A stretch of DNA of 64,000 bases from Pseudomonadota bacterium (GCA_947505245.1 CANNIZ010000008.1:62001-126000), one strand, 5' to 3'. Positions 26,009 through 34,766 are shown, numbered from the stretch's first letter. Notes: a model not told the origin generated them from the sequence alone. Translations and numbers: made by a program.

Positions 26009-26833
26009 TCACATCCCCGGGAGCGCGGTCCGCTTCTTGTTCTGCGCGGTCTGGATGTCGGCTTCCTGTTTGAGGAGGACGCCGAGGAACGGGTCCGCGT
26101 GCTTCAGCTTGTCGGGGTCCATGCCCGCGTGCATCAGCACGGTGAGCCAGTCCACGAGCTCGGACGTGCTGGGGGGTTTGCGCAGGCCCTGCGTCTTGCG
26201 GATCTGGAAGAAGCGATCGAGGGCGGCGTCCAACAGCTGCTGATCGAGCGCCGGGTGATGCACGCGCACGATCTTCTCCATGCGCTGACGGTCCGGGAAC
26301 GCGATGTAGTGGAACACGCACCGGCGAAGGAACGCGTCCGGAAGCTCCTTCTCGGCGTTTGAGGTGATGATGACGACGGGCCGGTGTTTGGCTTTGATCG
26401 TCTCGTCGAGCTCGTTCACGTGGAACGCCATCTCGTCGAGCTCGCGCAACAGGTCGTTCGGGAACTCGATGTCCGCCTTGTCGACCTCGTCGATCAGCAG
26501 CACCACAGGCGACTCAGCGAGGAACGCCTGCCCGAGCGGGCCGAACCGGATGTAGCGGCGGATGTCGCTTACGTCGCGGTCGCCGAACCGCGAGTCGTTC
26601 AAGCGCTGCACGACGTCGTAGTGGTACAAGCCGTCCATGCCCTTGGTCGTGGACTTGATGTGCCACGTGTAGAGCGGCATTCCGAGAGCTTCCGCGACGG
26701 CGCGCGCGAGCACGGTCTTGCCGGTACCGGGCTCGCCTTTGACGAGGAGCGGCCGTTTCAGCACAACAGCGGCGTTGACGACCGAGAGGAGGTCGTCGTC
26801 TGCGATGTAATCTTTCGTGCCCTCGAACTTCAT
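26009..26833 (-). CDS. MoxR-family AAA+ ATPase
   Basis: The 274-residue protein begins MKFEGTKDYIADDDLL at ATG 26833 after AGGAG. Walker A is KGEPGTGKTVLARAVA (~residue 38), Walker B VVLLIDEVDKAD, sensor-1 VVIITSNAEKELP and the Arg-finger region AFLRRCVFHY. These are the MoxR hallmarks, and the size is typical. MoxR ATPases remodel or load cofactors into partner proteins with a VWA protein; the CoxE-like gene downstream is the obvious partner. The C-terminal ~30 residues are a charged tail. Confidence 0.92.
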   Translation of the reverse strand: MKFEGTKDYIADDDLLSVVNAAVVLKRPLLVKGEPGTGKTVLARAVAEALGMPLYTWHIKSTTKGMDGLYHYDVVQRLNDSRFGDRDVSDIRRYIRFGPLGQAFLAESPVVLLIDEVDKADIEFPNDLLRELDEMAFHVNELDETIKAKHRPVVIITSNAEKELPDAFLRRCVFHYIAFPDRQRMEKIVRVHHPALDQQLLDAALDRFFQIRKTQGLRKPPSTSELVDWLTVLMHAGMDPDKLKHADPFLGVLLKQEADIQTAQNKKRTALPGM

Positions 26834-26911
26834 CGGTGCTCCTGCCCTCGAGGCTTAACGGGTCAGCGGGGCGGGAGGCGGCCGGGCGCGGTTGAGTGCG
26901 CCTCGTCGTCG

Positions 26912-27619
26912 TCAGAACCAGCGGTACAGGCCGAAGCCGAGCCGTGCCGTTGGTTGTGTGCTGTGGCCCAGATCTTCGACCCCGAAGTCGCCGCGGACGC
27001 TGAACGACGTCTTCCAGTTGACGATGACCATCGTCGCGAGGGCGCCCCCTTCGACCGAGCGCACGTCGCGGTTGCCCTGGGCCGTGGCGTCCACGCCGAG
27101 CCACAGGGCGTTTGGGGGGTCGTGTCGGAACAGCGGGAGGACCTGCCGTTGCGCACCGGCTCGACCAAAGAAGTATTTGTTTGCGCCGCTGAAGTTCCCA
27201 CCGGCGCTGAACGCGACGCGCGGATCGGGTCGCCAGGACGCGTCGATCGCGAGGGTCACGCCGATTTCGAGGTTCGTGAGACGGGCCGCGTCGACCTGCT
27301 CCCGCAGGGTCCGTCGCGCCTCGGCTCCGACGGTGAAATCGAACGACCAGGTCGTGGGCGCATAGGTGAACGCGGCAGCGAGCGCGAGCCCGGGGGAATC
27401 GACGCGGGTCGTCTTTTGATAGGCGTCGATGATCTCGTAACGGAGGAAGCTCGAGGTCGCGCGGAACCCGACGCTCGCTTCCTCGCTGCGACCGAGCGCA
27501 GGCTCGGCCTGGACGAAGCCGTAAAAGCGCGACGGCCCTCCAGACCACCCCGCGGCGACGGCACCGCGCGGGGGCTCGGCGTGGGCGACGCAAAACACAG
27601 CGAGCAGGGCGAGGATCAC
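26912..27619 (-). CDS. Outer-membrane beta-barrel, possibly BcsS-like
   Basis: From GTG 27619 (GTGA overlap with the HATPase gene, behind AAGGGGGG) the protein is 235 residues with signal MILALLAVFCVAHAE. It is built of barrel-like strands: RFYGFVQAEPALGR, TTWSFDFTVGAEARRTL, FSAGGNFSGANKYFFGRAG, TARLGFGLYRWF (terminal aromatic). Size, strand pattern and location next to a BcsA-like synthase resemble cellulose-locus BcsS proteins, but the sequence match is my impression only. It may help polymer pass or anchor at the outer membrane. A TTG at 27655 is a weaker start. Confidence 0.5.
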   Translation of the reverse strand: MILALLAVFCVAHAEPPRGAVAAGWSGGPSRFYGFVQAEPALGRSEEASVGFRATSSFLRYEIIDAYQKTTRVDSPGLALAAAFTYAPTTWSFDFTVGAEARRTLREQVDAARLTNLEIGVTLAIDASWRPDPRVAFSAGGNFSGANKYFFGRAGAQRQVLPLFRHDPPNALWLGVDATAQGNRDVRSVEGGALATMVIVNWKTSFSVRGDFGVEDLGHSTQPTARLGFGLYRWF

Positions 27620-28065
27620 GACCGCCCCCCTTGGAATCGGCGGACGAGCAGCCAATGGTTGGTGCTGCCCACGCGGGTGTAGTCGAGCACGTCCAGGGAG
27701 GCCCGCGCCACCAACAACCCGAACCCCCCCAGGGGAAGCTCGTCGAGGGGAGCCGCCTCGGGTTTTACGAAGGGCACACCCTGGTCTTCGAAGGTCGCCT
27801 CCACGCGATCCAGGTAACGAGCGAGTCCCACGGACACCTCGGCGTCCGGGAGCCCGGTGCAGGCGTGCTCGACGATGTTGCCGACGATCTCGCCAATCGC
27901 GGTGCGGAGCGCGATGGCGTCGGACGTCGGGATCGGGTGACCCTCGACCAGGGCGTCGTCGAGCAGGTGATCGAGCACGGCATGGAATTTCTCCATGCCG
28001 TCGCAGGTCGCCGGGAAGCGGGCGAACTGCTGATGAATGGGGCTATTGGTAGCCGGCAAGCGCAT
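27616..28065 (-). CDS. RsbW-like HATPase (anti-sigma/Ser kinase type), copy 1
   Basis: The 149-residue protein has the GHKL ATPase boxes of RsbW/SpoIIAB-type switch proteins: the N-box AIGEIVGNIVEHA (E, N, H conserved), G1-type FEDQGVPF (DxGxP) and a Gly-rich PLGGFGLLVARASLDVLDY. Such proteins bind or phosphorylate a STAS partner, here encoded by the overlapping gene just upstream. No sigma factor is encoded nearby, so its output target is open. ATG 28065 overlaps the STAS gene by 23 bp. A paralogue lies at 36421. Confidence 0.82.
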   Translation of the reverse strand: MRLPATNSPIHQQFARFPATCDGMEKFHAVLDHLLDDALVEGHPIPTSDAIALRTAIGEIVGNIVEHACTGLPDAEVSVGLARYLDRVEATFEDQGVPFVKPEAAPLDELPLGGFGLLVARASLDVLDYTRVGSTNHWLLVRRFQGGRS

Positions 28066-28381
28066 CGTCGATCGTCGGGTAGGCGACGAGCACACGGTCG
28101 AGGGTGGACACCTGGAGAATGTACTTCGGCTGGTCGGCGGGTCGTGCGATCCGCAGGTCGCCACCTGCGACGCGCGCCGCCTTGAGGCCGCCGATCAGCG
28201 CTCCCAGCCCTGAAGAGTCGACGAACACCACCCCCTCGAGGTCAATGACGAGCCGCGTCCAGCCGTCAGCCACCGCGCGCTGGATGCTCTCCTTGAAGCT
28301 TGCAGCGGAGAGCAGGTCGAGGCGACCGTTCAGCACCACCACGCCGACGGACTTTCCCTGCGATTCAAACCGATATTCCAA
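28043..28381 (-). CDS. STAS-domain anti-anti-sigma-type switch protein
   Basis: The 112-residue protein starts at TTG 28381 behind a strong AGGAGGT. It is a single STAS domain: VGVVVLNGRLDLLSAASF, LVIDLEGVVFVDSSGLGALIGG (with the phosphorylatable Ser in DSSG), and a C-terminal VSTLDRVLVAY. In partner-switching systems the unphosphorylated form captures an HATPase kinase and a PP2C phosphatase resets it. The HATPase is encoded next, and a SpoIIE-type phosphatase lies 20 kb away in the same cluster. Confidence 0.9.
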   Translation of the reverse strand: MEYRFESQGKSVGVVVLNGRLDLLSAASFKESIQRAVADGWTRLVIDLEGVVFVDSSGLGALIGGLKAARVAGGDLRIARPADQPKYILQVSTLDRVLVAYPTIDDALAGYQ

Positions 28382-28479
28382 AGGACCTCCTTATTGCGCT
28401 AGGGACGATTGACCTTCAGTTGAGACGCCGCATTCGCCCGATGTGCAGATCGCAACGCGCGGGAGTGCGACGCCGAACG

Positions 28480-28496
28480 CGCAACGTTGGGTTGCG
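28480..28496 (-). terminator. Weak hairpin after the DUF3131 gene
   Basis: Directly after the DUF3131 stop on the minus strand, CGCAAC and GTTGCG pair around a five-base loop. There is no U-run, so it is at best a weak terminator or an mRNA 3'-end stabiliser in front of the STAS operon. Confidence 0.25.
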
Positions 28497-28500
28497 TAGG

Positions 28501-29886
28501 TCACGGCAGGCACTGGTTGTTGCCAGGGTACTCTTCGTTTGGGACCTCATCCCAGAGGGTGGTCGCGTTGCCGGCGCGCAATAGCTTGCCTTGTTCGCGG
28601 TAGAGTAGCGCCTCGAGGACGATGCCGTTCGTGTTTGCGGTGAACGTCTCGATCTTTCGTCCGTCCGCCTCGTACGTGCCTTCGTAGAAGCCCTTGTCGA
28701 CGTCGTACAGGCGCGAGACGGCCTCTTCGAGGTGGTCTCCGTAGGAGTCATCGAACAGGACCCACATACCAACCGCGGCTTTCGTCGACATCGCAGCGAA
28801 TTCCGGGTGTGGTGTTCCATCGTCGGAGATCGTGTTCCACGGCACGCCGTCGCTGTACACCGTGTCGTACACGAACCACGGGGCCTCGTCGAGTTGATGC
28901 TCGGTGCGCGCGGTGAGAATCCCCGTCCGCGCGTACCGTCGAACCTGGGCCTGATACACGCGCTGGGCCTGTTTCGCGGCCACAGGGTCTGTGTGGATGC
29001 GGTCGTTTCTGCGGGTATCATCGGGCTGGTCCCAATTGAGCTCGATTCCCGAGAGCAGGAAGCTCTCCATGACGACGTAGTTGTGGGCGCCGTACTCAGC
29101 TGGATCGCGCCCGTCGTAGGCGATGGGTACGCCATAGATTCCCGTCTCGTTGTAGGGCTCCTGCGCGGAAGCTGCGGGCGTCGCGAAGTGCCACCGAGCC
29201 CACCCGGCCGCGGCGTATTCTTCGTAGCCGAGTCGACCCTCCTGGAGGTACGTCGTTCCGCTTCCATCCTCGGAGTTCACCGCGCCGTACATCGAACCAC
29301 GCCGGTCCAGGACGTTGCAGAACTGCCAGCGCAACACGAACCGATCAATTGGCTCGGCGTAACGCGGATAACGCTCCTTCACGATGTCCAGCCACAACAG
29401 CAGCCGCCCGAGATCGATACCGGAGAAACCGATCTCGCCCTCCTCGTTCTCGTACGTGGACTTCGTGAGCGCTTGCGTATTGTAGGCGATGTTCGGGAGC
29501 TCGTCCTTATAGAAGGGCAGGTTGTTGAGCGAGTCGAGCAGGCAGGTCATGCGCTCGTCGAAGGTCTCTTCGTGGATCACGCCGAGCTCGAACGCCGAGA
29601 CCATGCCGGCAAGGGACGAAGCGAGATCCCACATCGTGGTGGATGGGTACCCGTCGACGGCGTTGTACAGGCAGGTGTCGGGCTGAAAGTTGTTGTCGAA
29701 ATAGCGCCACGCGGCGCGCGCCATGTCCATTTGTGCGGCGGTGAGGCCCCCGTTCTGGCCCGGGTGGGTCGTCTCCCCCCGCCCTCCACGCACCGACTGC
29801 TCTTCGGCCATGTGGCCAGGATACCCAGCGTGCGCAGCCGAACCGAGCAGCAGTGCGGACGCTGCGAATGCGATACGTTGCAGCAC
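28501..29886 (-). CDS. Secreted DUF3131-family protein (glycoside-hydrolase-like alpha-barrel)
   Basis: From GTG 29886 (behind GGGAGG) the protein is 461 residues with signal MLQRIAFAASALLLGSAAHA. The mature part is an (alpha/alpha)-barrel-type helical sequence: AAWRYFDNNFQPDTCLYNAV, TTMWDLASSLAGMVSAFELG, and WFVYDTVYSDGVPW. The C-terminal part reads NTNGIVLEALLYREQGKLL. These are DUF3131 features, a family related to glucan hydrolases and often encoded beside BcsA-like synthases. It is divergent from the synthase gene and has a sigma-54-like promoter. The likely role is polymer trimming. Confidence 0.82.
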   Translation of the reverse strand: MLQRIAFAASALLLGSAAHAGYPGHMAEEQSVRGGRGETTHPGQNGGLTAAQMDMARAAWRYFDNNFQPDTCLYNAVDGYPSTTMWDLASSLAGMVSAFELGVIHEETFDERMTCLLDSLNNLPFYKDELPNIAYNTQALTKSTYENEEGEIGFSGIDLGRLLLWLDIVKERYPRYAEPIDRFVLRWQFCNVLDRRGSMYGAVNSEDGSGTTYLQEGRLGYEEYAAAGWARWHFATPAASAQEPYNETGIYGVPIAYDGRDPAEYGAHNYVVMESFLLSGIELNWDQPDDTRRNDRIHTDPVAAKQAQRVYQAQVRRYARTGILTARTEHQLDEAPWFVYDTVYSDGVPWNTISDDGTPHPEFAAMSTKAAVGMWVLFDDSYGDHLEEAVSRLYDVDKGFYEGTYEADGRKIETFTANTNGIVLEALLYREQGKLLRAGNATTLWDEVPNEEYPGNNQCLP

Positions 29887-29910
29887 GCGACCTCCCTGCA
29901 GGCTGCAATC

Positions 29911-29926
29911 AGCAGGAATCGTGCCA
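29911..29926 (-). promoter_or_regulatory. Sigma-54 (-24/-12) promoter for the DUF3131 gene
   Basis: TGGCACGATTCCTGCT on the minus strand matches TGGCACGNNNNTTGCW at all but one defined base. The predicted start is ~12 nt before the RBS-start codon region of the gene at 29886. Confidence 0.55.
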
Positions 29927-29954
29927 TTCGCGTTGTGAGCAATGTCCGAGTGGT

Positions 29955-32033
29955 ATGGGATCTGCATCGGCTCGGGGAATGAGCGTACCGATCCAAGTTC
30001 CGCAGCCGACGGTTTCGCCTGCGCAGACCTATATCCAGCCCTACCCGAACGCGCGCCCGGCGCCCCTCTGGCTGGTCCGTACCCTGATCGTGCTGAACCT
30101 CGCGCTGGGCACCAACTACCTTGTGTGGCGGTATTCGGGGACGATCAACTGGCCGCAGTGGTGGGTGGCGATCCCGCTGATCATCGCCGAAACTTACAGC
30201 CTGATCGACGCCTTCCTGTTTGGAACGTCGATGTGGAAGTGGCGAGGGCCGCGAACCACCCCGCCCGCGCCCGCGCCCGACCTGACGGTGGATGTGTTCA
30301 TCACGAGCTACAACGAGCCGGTGGACCTCGTACGCACCACTGCACGGGCCGCTCGTGCGATTCGTTACCCGCACCGAACGTACATCCTCGACGACGGCAA
30401 CTGTGCGGAAATGGCGGCGATGGCCCGCCAGGAGGGCGTCGGCTACCTCACGCGCTCCGCTGAGTGGCGGAACCGGCCGCGTCACGCCAAAGCCGGCAAC
30501 CTGATCAACGCGCTGAGCCTCACGGAAGGGCAGTTCATCGCGATCCTCGACGCCGACCAGATCCCTGCGCCCGAATTCCTGGACCGCACGCTCGGGTATT
30601 TCTCCGATCCGAAAGTCGCTTTCGTGCAGACTCCGCAATTCTTCTACAATGTGCCACCCGACGACCCGTTCGGCGCGCAGGCTCCTCTATTCTACGGTCC
30701 CATCCAGGAGGGGAAGGGTGCCTGGAACGCTGCATTCTTCTGCGGTTCGAACGCGGTGCTGCGCCGCGAAGCGCTCATGTTCACCGGCATCGCGTTCTAC
30801 GTGCGCGACACCGAGGCGAAGGTTCGCGCCACGCTAAAGGCCGCGCGGCGGATGCTGCGCCGGACGACGCGTTCAATGCGCGGACCCGCGCAGGACCCCC
30901 ACGCTGTCGCCGCCTTGCGCGACCTCGATCAGGCCGTCACCCAGGCCCTTCAGGCGCTTGCACAAGGCAAGTCGATTCAGGCGGTGACCTGGGACTTTCA
31001 GCGCAAGGCCGAGGTGGCTTCCCGCCTGGTCGTGGACGCCGATCTCGAGAATATTCGAGCGGACCTCGCCGAGATTGCGGGACGTCAGCCGCCGGTATTC
31101 GAAGTTGCGCGGGTAGCCCCCGACGAGGCCTCCCTGCACACCCTGGCCGGGCGGACCGGTTCGCCGCTGGGGGCGGTGGCCGAGGTGCGCTCGCTGCTGG
31201 TCAACGTCGACGTGGATCGGGCCGAGGACGTGCACGCGGTGTTGCCGCTGGCCACCATCTCGGTGACGGAAGACCTCGCCACCGCGATGCGAATGCACTC
31301 GATGGGGTGGTCGTCGGTCTACCATGGTGAGAACCTCGTGATCGGGCTCGCACCGGAGGACTTCGGCTCCGCGATGATCCAACGCCTGCGCTGGGCGCAG
31401 GGGACGTTGCAGGTGATGTTTCGAGAGAATCCGCTCACGTTGCCCGGGCTTTCGGTGCCCCAGCGCCTGATGTACTTCGGCACGATGTGGACCTACCTGT
31501 TCGGGCTCGTCGCCCCGATCTACCTGCTTGCGCCAATCTTCTACCTGTTCTTCGGCTGGCGTCCGGTGACCGCGTATTCGATGGACTTCGTGCTGCACCT
31601 CGTCCCGTTCCTCCTCGTCAACGAGATCATGTTCGCCGTGATCGGCCGGGGACGCCCGACGTGGCGGGGGCGCCAATACAGCCTGGCATTGTTCCCGCTT
31701 TGGTTGACGGCGCTGTGGACGAGCGCCGCGCAAGTATACTTCGGTCGCAACCTCCCCTTTGCGGTCACTCCAAAGACGCGCCAGGGGCGAGTGTCGTGGA
31801 TGGCCGTTCGTTGGCAGATCGCCTCGATTGTGATGCTCACCTTCGCAGGACTGTACGGCATTGTTCGGTTGGTGCTCGGGACCCCGGACACCCTGGCGAT
31901 CTCGATCAACCTGTTCTGGATCAGCTACGACATCTTGCTGCTCAGCGTCGTGTTTCGTGCCCTCAGGCACGTGCCTCCGGAAACCAGTCCGACACCCGAA
32001 TCGATGCATGTTCTCCCGGTCGGAGGTCGCTGA
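29955..32033 (+). CDS. BcsA-like GT2 polysaccharide synthase with large insertion, no PilZ domain
   Basis: From ATG 29955 (ATG 29979 also possible) the protein is 692 residues. Two N-terminal TM helices precede the GT2 core: VDVFITSYNEP (~111), YILDDGNC (~144), LDADQIP (~198), FFCGSNAVLRR (~263), SVTED (~436) and QRLRWAQGT (~475). These are the D, DxD, TED and QxxRW motifs of processive synthases. About five TM helices follow, and the protein ends without the c-di-GMP-binding PilZ domain of typical BcsA. Between the SNAVLRR and TED motifs are ~160 extra, largely helical residues (ARRMLRRTTRSMRG, DLENIRADLAEIAGRQ). It probably makes a beta-glucan-type polymer; the insertion may replace PilZ control. 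Confidence 0.87.
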   Translation: MGSASARGMSVPIQVPQPTVSPAQTYIQPYPNARPAPLWLVRTLIVLNLALGTNYLVWRYSGTINWPQWWVAIPLIIAETYSLIDAFLFGTSMWKWRGPRTTPPAPAPDLTVDVFITSYNEPVDLVRTTARAARAIRYPHRTYILDDGNCAEMAAMARQEGVGYLTRSAEWRNRPRHAKAGNLINALSLTEGQFIAILDADQIPAPEFLDRTLGYFSDPKVAFVQTPQFFYNVPPDDPFGAQAPLFYGPIQEGKGAWNAAFFCGSNAVLRREALMFTGIAFYVRDTEAKVRATLKAARRMLRRTTRSMRGPAQDPHAVAALRDLDQAVTQALQALAQGKSIQAVTWDFQRKAEVASRLVVDADLENIRADLAEIAGRQPPVFEVARVAPDEASLHTLAGRTGSPLGAVAEVRSLLVNVDVDRAEDVHAVLPLATISVTEDLATAMRMHSMGWSSVYHGENLVIGLAPEDFGSAMIQRLRWAQGTLQVMFRENPLTLPGLSVPQRLMYFGTMWTYLFGLVAPIYLLAPIFYLFFGWRPVTAYSMDFVLHLVPFLLVNEIMFAVIGRGRPTWRGRQYSLALFPLWLTALWTSAAQVYFGRNLPFAVTPKTRQGRVSWMAVRWQIASIVMLTFAGLYGIVRLVLGTPDTLAISINLFWISYDILLLSVVFRALRHVPPETSPTPESMHVLPVGGR

Positions 32034-32869
32034 TGTCTACTTCCATCTTTCTCTCGCCGCACTACGACGACGGCGTGCTGTCGTGCGGTGGGACCATCGC
32101 TTCGCTCGCCCTCGCCGGTCGCCCACCGGTCGTCGTCACCGTGTTCGGCGGGGAGGTCCTCGAAGAGCTGGTGGGCGACTTCGCCCACACCAAGCACGCA
32201 CGGTGGGGATTTGCTCGGGCCGACGACGTGCTCGAAGTGCGGCGCCGCGAGGACGCGACGGCGGCTGCGATCCTTGGCTGCCGGACCCGCTGGCTCGGGT
32301 ATTTTGACGCGATCTACCGTGGCGACCGCTATGCAGCGACCGCTGAGCTCTATGGAAAGCCCACGTCCGTCGAGGACGGTTTGCCGCAGCTGATCGCGGG
32401 AGAGGTCCTTTCGCTCCCAGAATGGGAGCCTGGCGCAACGGTCTACGTTCCTCTCGCGATCGGCAACCACGTCGATCACCAGCTTACGTTCGCTGCGGGT
32501 CGGGTGCTTGCAAGGCAGGGCGTCACCGTCTTCGCGTACGAGGATTGCCCGTACGCGATTCACACGCCGTCGGGTGTGGCCGAGCGTCTCGCGCAGGTCG
32601 ATCGCCAGGTCGGCGAGCAAACGCTGATCGCCATCGGTCCAACACTCGAACTCCGCATCGCCGCGATCGCCGCCTACACCTCGCAGGTGCCGGTCATCTT
32701 TCGATTCACCCAAGACATGCCAGGAGCGATGACGGCGCACGCGCTGCGGACCGGCGGCGCGCTCGGACCCGCCGAGCGCTTCTGGCGGGTGACCGGCGAC
32801 GAGTTCCGTGGGACTGACGTTCAGGCGGCCAACAACAACGCGAACGTCGGTGAGAGCGACGTCCGCTGA
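32033..32869 (+). CDS. PIG-L/LmbE-type deacetylase
   Basis: The 278-residue protein starts at ATG 32033, sharing one base with the synthase stop (TGATG) and with GGAGG upstream. The N-terminal zinc motif is FLSPHYDDGVLSCGG (PHxDD-type) and the third ligand is in IGNHVDHQLTFAAG. These define PIG-L N-acetylglucosaminyl-type deacetylases. Here it could deacetylate an amino-sugar in the polymer or its precursor. No signal peptide is visible, so it acts in the cytoplasm. Confidence 0.85.
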   Translation: MSTSIFLSPHYDDGVLSCGGTIASLALAGRPPVVVTVFGGEVLEELVGDFAHTKHARWGFARADDVLEVRRREDATAAAILGCRTRWLGYFDAIYRGDRYAATAELYGKPTSVEDGLPQLIAGEVLSLPEWEPGATVYVPLAIGNHVDHQLTFAAGRVLARQGVTVFAYEDCPYAIHTPSGVAERLAQVDRQVGEQTLIAIGPTLELRIAAIAAYTSQVPVIFRFTQDMPGAMTAHALRTGGALGPAERFWRVTGDEFRGTDVQAANNNANVGESDVR

Positions 32870-32885
32870 CGGCATGGTCGTTGCA
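32870..32885 (+). promoter_or_regulatory. Sigma-54 promoter for the HlyD-VTC-DUF4956 genes
   Basis: CGGCATGGTCGTTGCA has the -24 GG and an intact -12 TTGCA at the correct 10-bp spacing (two mismatches to the full consensus). The predicted start is ~32896, with the RBS GGGAG at 32899 and ATG at 32914. Confidence 0.5.
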
Positions 32886-32913
32886 TATTCGTTCGGCAGG
32901 GAGCGCTTTCAAG

Positions 32914-33975
32914 ATGGCTCGTCGGGCTCAACGTAGTGCGGGCGCAATCGCCCTGCTCCTGCTCCTCGTGACCACCCTGCTCGTCGCGAGGGTGAGCCCG
33001 GTGCGGGCACCCGCCGTGGTCGCGGCGGACCAGACGTTCTCGGTATCTTCGCCCGCGCTCGGGCGGTACGCGTGGCGCCTCGAGTCCGGGCGTGCACCGC
33101 AGTCCGGAGGATTCGTCAGCGAACGTTCGCTCCAGAGTGAACGCTCCGAGATTATCGACGTGTCGGTGCCCGCGTCCGTCACCACGGGCAGGGCGGTACA
33201 GGTAAATGAGGTCGTCGCGGAGCTCGACTCCCAGCGCACGCTTCGGCGAATGGAAGAGCAAGCTCAGGCCCGCGAGGTGCTGGTGGCGGAGCGCGAGCTG
33301 ATCGTCGCGGGTGGCCGCCCCGAGGCGATCGCGGCGGCTGAGCGCGCCGTCGCCGTGAGTGAGGCGCGGCGCTCGGAGGCCGAGGCTGCGCTTCGCCGCC
33401 TGGCTCCGCTCGTGGACTCGGGCGCGGTGAGCGTCGCGGATCTGGACAAGGCGCGCCTCCTTACCGACACGCGTACGCAGGAGGTGGCGCTCGCGCGTGC
33501 GAGTGTCGCGGAGGTCCGAAATCCCCCGCGAGCTGAGGAGCTCGCCGCACTTGACGCGCAGCTCGCCGCGGTCGATTCGCGCATCACCGAGATCGCGACG
33601 CTGCTCGACAATCAACAGGTACGGAGCCCGATCGCAGGCGTCGCGGAGGTGGGTGGCGAAATGCTGGTGCGTGTCTACGACCTCGACCCCGTGTTCCTCC
33701 ACGTCGCCGTCTCCGAGGTCGACCTCGCGAGGGTGAGCGAGGGCGACGAAGCGACTTTCGCGTCCTCCGCGCTCGGCACTACGTTCAAAGGACGCGTGGC
33801 GGAGGTTGCCTCGTCGGTGGCGATCGGGATCGATGGGAAGCCGGTGATTCTCGTCACCGTCGAGGTCCCGAATCCGGGGCGCCGGTTGCGGGCTGGGATG
33901 ACGGGCGTCGTCGAATTCACGCATGAGGGAACTGTGCCGCGGTTCGCATCGGTCGCCGCTGCGGTGGGCCTGTGA
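32914..33975 (+). CDS. HlyD-family periplasmic adaptor
   Basis: The 353-residue protein starts at ATG 32914. A single N-terminal TM anchor (AIALLLLLVTTLLVAR) is followed by a first half-lipoyl segment (DVSVPASVTTGRAVQVNEVV). A long coiled-coil hairpin (REVLVAERELIVAGGRPEAI through LARASVAEVRNPPRAEEL) leads to the second half-lipoyl part (QVRSPIAGVAEVGGEMLV) and a beta-barrel domain (RLRAGMTGVVEF). This is the membrane-fusion architecture, here presumably linking the synthase to an outer-membrane exit. The stop overlaps the VTC gene (GTGA). Confidence 0.83.
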   Translation: MARRAQRSAGAIALLLLLVTTLLVARVSPVRAPAVVAADQTFSVSSPALGRYAWRLESGRAPQSGGFVSERSLQSERSEIIDVSVPASVTTGRAVQVNEVVAELDSQRTLRRMEEQAQAREVLVAERELIVAGGRPEAIAAAERAVAVSEARRSEAEAALRRLAPLVDSGAVSVADLDKARLLTDTRTQEVALARASVAEVRNPPRAEELAALDAQLAAVDSRITEIATLLDNQQVRSPIAGVAEVGGEMLVRVYDLDPVFLHVAVSEVDLARVSEGDEATFASSALGTTFKGRVAEVASSVAIGIDGKPVILVTVEVPNPGRRLRAGMTGVVEFTHEGTVPRFASVAAAVGL

Positions 33976-34766
33976 GGTCCCTCGACCAGGGACGATACGA
34001 GGTGAAGCACCTGGTGCCCCTCGCGATTCGGGACACGATGCTGGCTGCCGCGGGCGATGCGGTGATTCCGGACCCGCACGGGAGGGCCCTCGAGGGAGGT
34101 GGGTCGGGCTACATTGTTCACTCCACCTATTTCGACACGCCGGATCTGATGGACTACACCTCGCGTCTGGCGGAGCATCGGGTGCGCCTGCGCACGCGGA
34201 TCCGAACGTACGGGGCGCCCGGCGACCACGCTCCGGTGTTCCTCGAGCTGAAGCGAAAGCTCGACGATCAGGTGATCAAGCAACGCGAGAAGGTGTGCGA
34301 TGCAGATACCTGGGCGACGTTCGGTGACGCTCCCTGGGAGCACCTGTACGAAGACAAGCGCCCTGCGGTTCGCGCGATCGCACAGCGGTTTGGGAGCATC
34401 GTCGCGGAGCGCGGCCTCGTGCCGTGGGTCTCCGTGCATTACCACCGCGAGGTCTACATCGATGTTCGACCCGATGCCGGCAGGGTCCGACTGACGATCG
34501 ATCGCCAGATCACGGGCTCGACGCGTCCGAACACCTGTGATTTGTACCCGAAAGCTGATTTTGCGTTGTTTCCGGACGACCTTTGCGTGGTTGAATTGAA
34601 GTTTGCAGGCACGGAGCCCTTGTGGATGCGCAGGCTCGCCCGCGAGCTCGGTCTGCGCCCCGAGCCGATCTCGAAATTCGCGCTCACGATGGCGCGGGCG
34701 CTTCGAGGGGATCACCCCCACGAATTCGCTCGACTCCTTCCTCGCGCGGCGCGGAGTGTTGCATGA
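33972..34766 (+). CDS. VTC-domain (polyphosphate polymerase-type) protein
   Basis: The 264-residue protein is a single VTC/CYTH-like tunnel domain. Basic and acidic strands include RYEVKHLVPLAIRD, YIVHSTYFDTPDLMDY, HRVRLRTRIRTYG, VFLELKRKLDDQVIKQRE, RLTIDRQITG and VVELKFAGTEPLWM. The R/K/E pattern (RxRxR, ELK, VELK) is that of VTC4-like polyphosphate polymerases. VTC proteins recur next to DUF4956 and CotH genes, and all three are present here. GTG 33972 overlaps the HlyD stop; the stop overlaps DUF4956. Whether it makes polyphosphate or binds another phosphorylated ligand is open. Confidence 0.87.
   Translation: MRSLDQGRYEVKHLVPLAIRDTMLAAAGDAVIPDPHGRALEGGGSGYIVHSTYFDTPDLMDYTSRLAEHRVRLRTRIRTYGAPGDHAPVFLELKRKLDDQVIKQREKVCDADTWATFGDAPWEHLYEDKRPAVRAIAQRFGSIVAERGLVPWVSVHYHREVYIDVRPDAGRVRLTIDRQITGSTRPNTCDLYPKADFALFPDDLCVVELKFAGTEPLWMRRLARELGLRPEPISKFALTMARALRGDHPHEFARLLPRAARSVA

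Noticed and set aside
29951-29966. Possible sigma-54 promoter TGGTATGGGATCTGCA before the BcsA-like gene
   Set aside because: Three mismatches, and the predicted start would lie only two bases before ATG 29979, leaving no room for a ribosome binding site.
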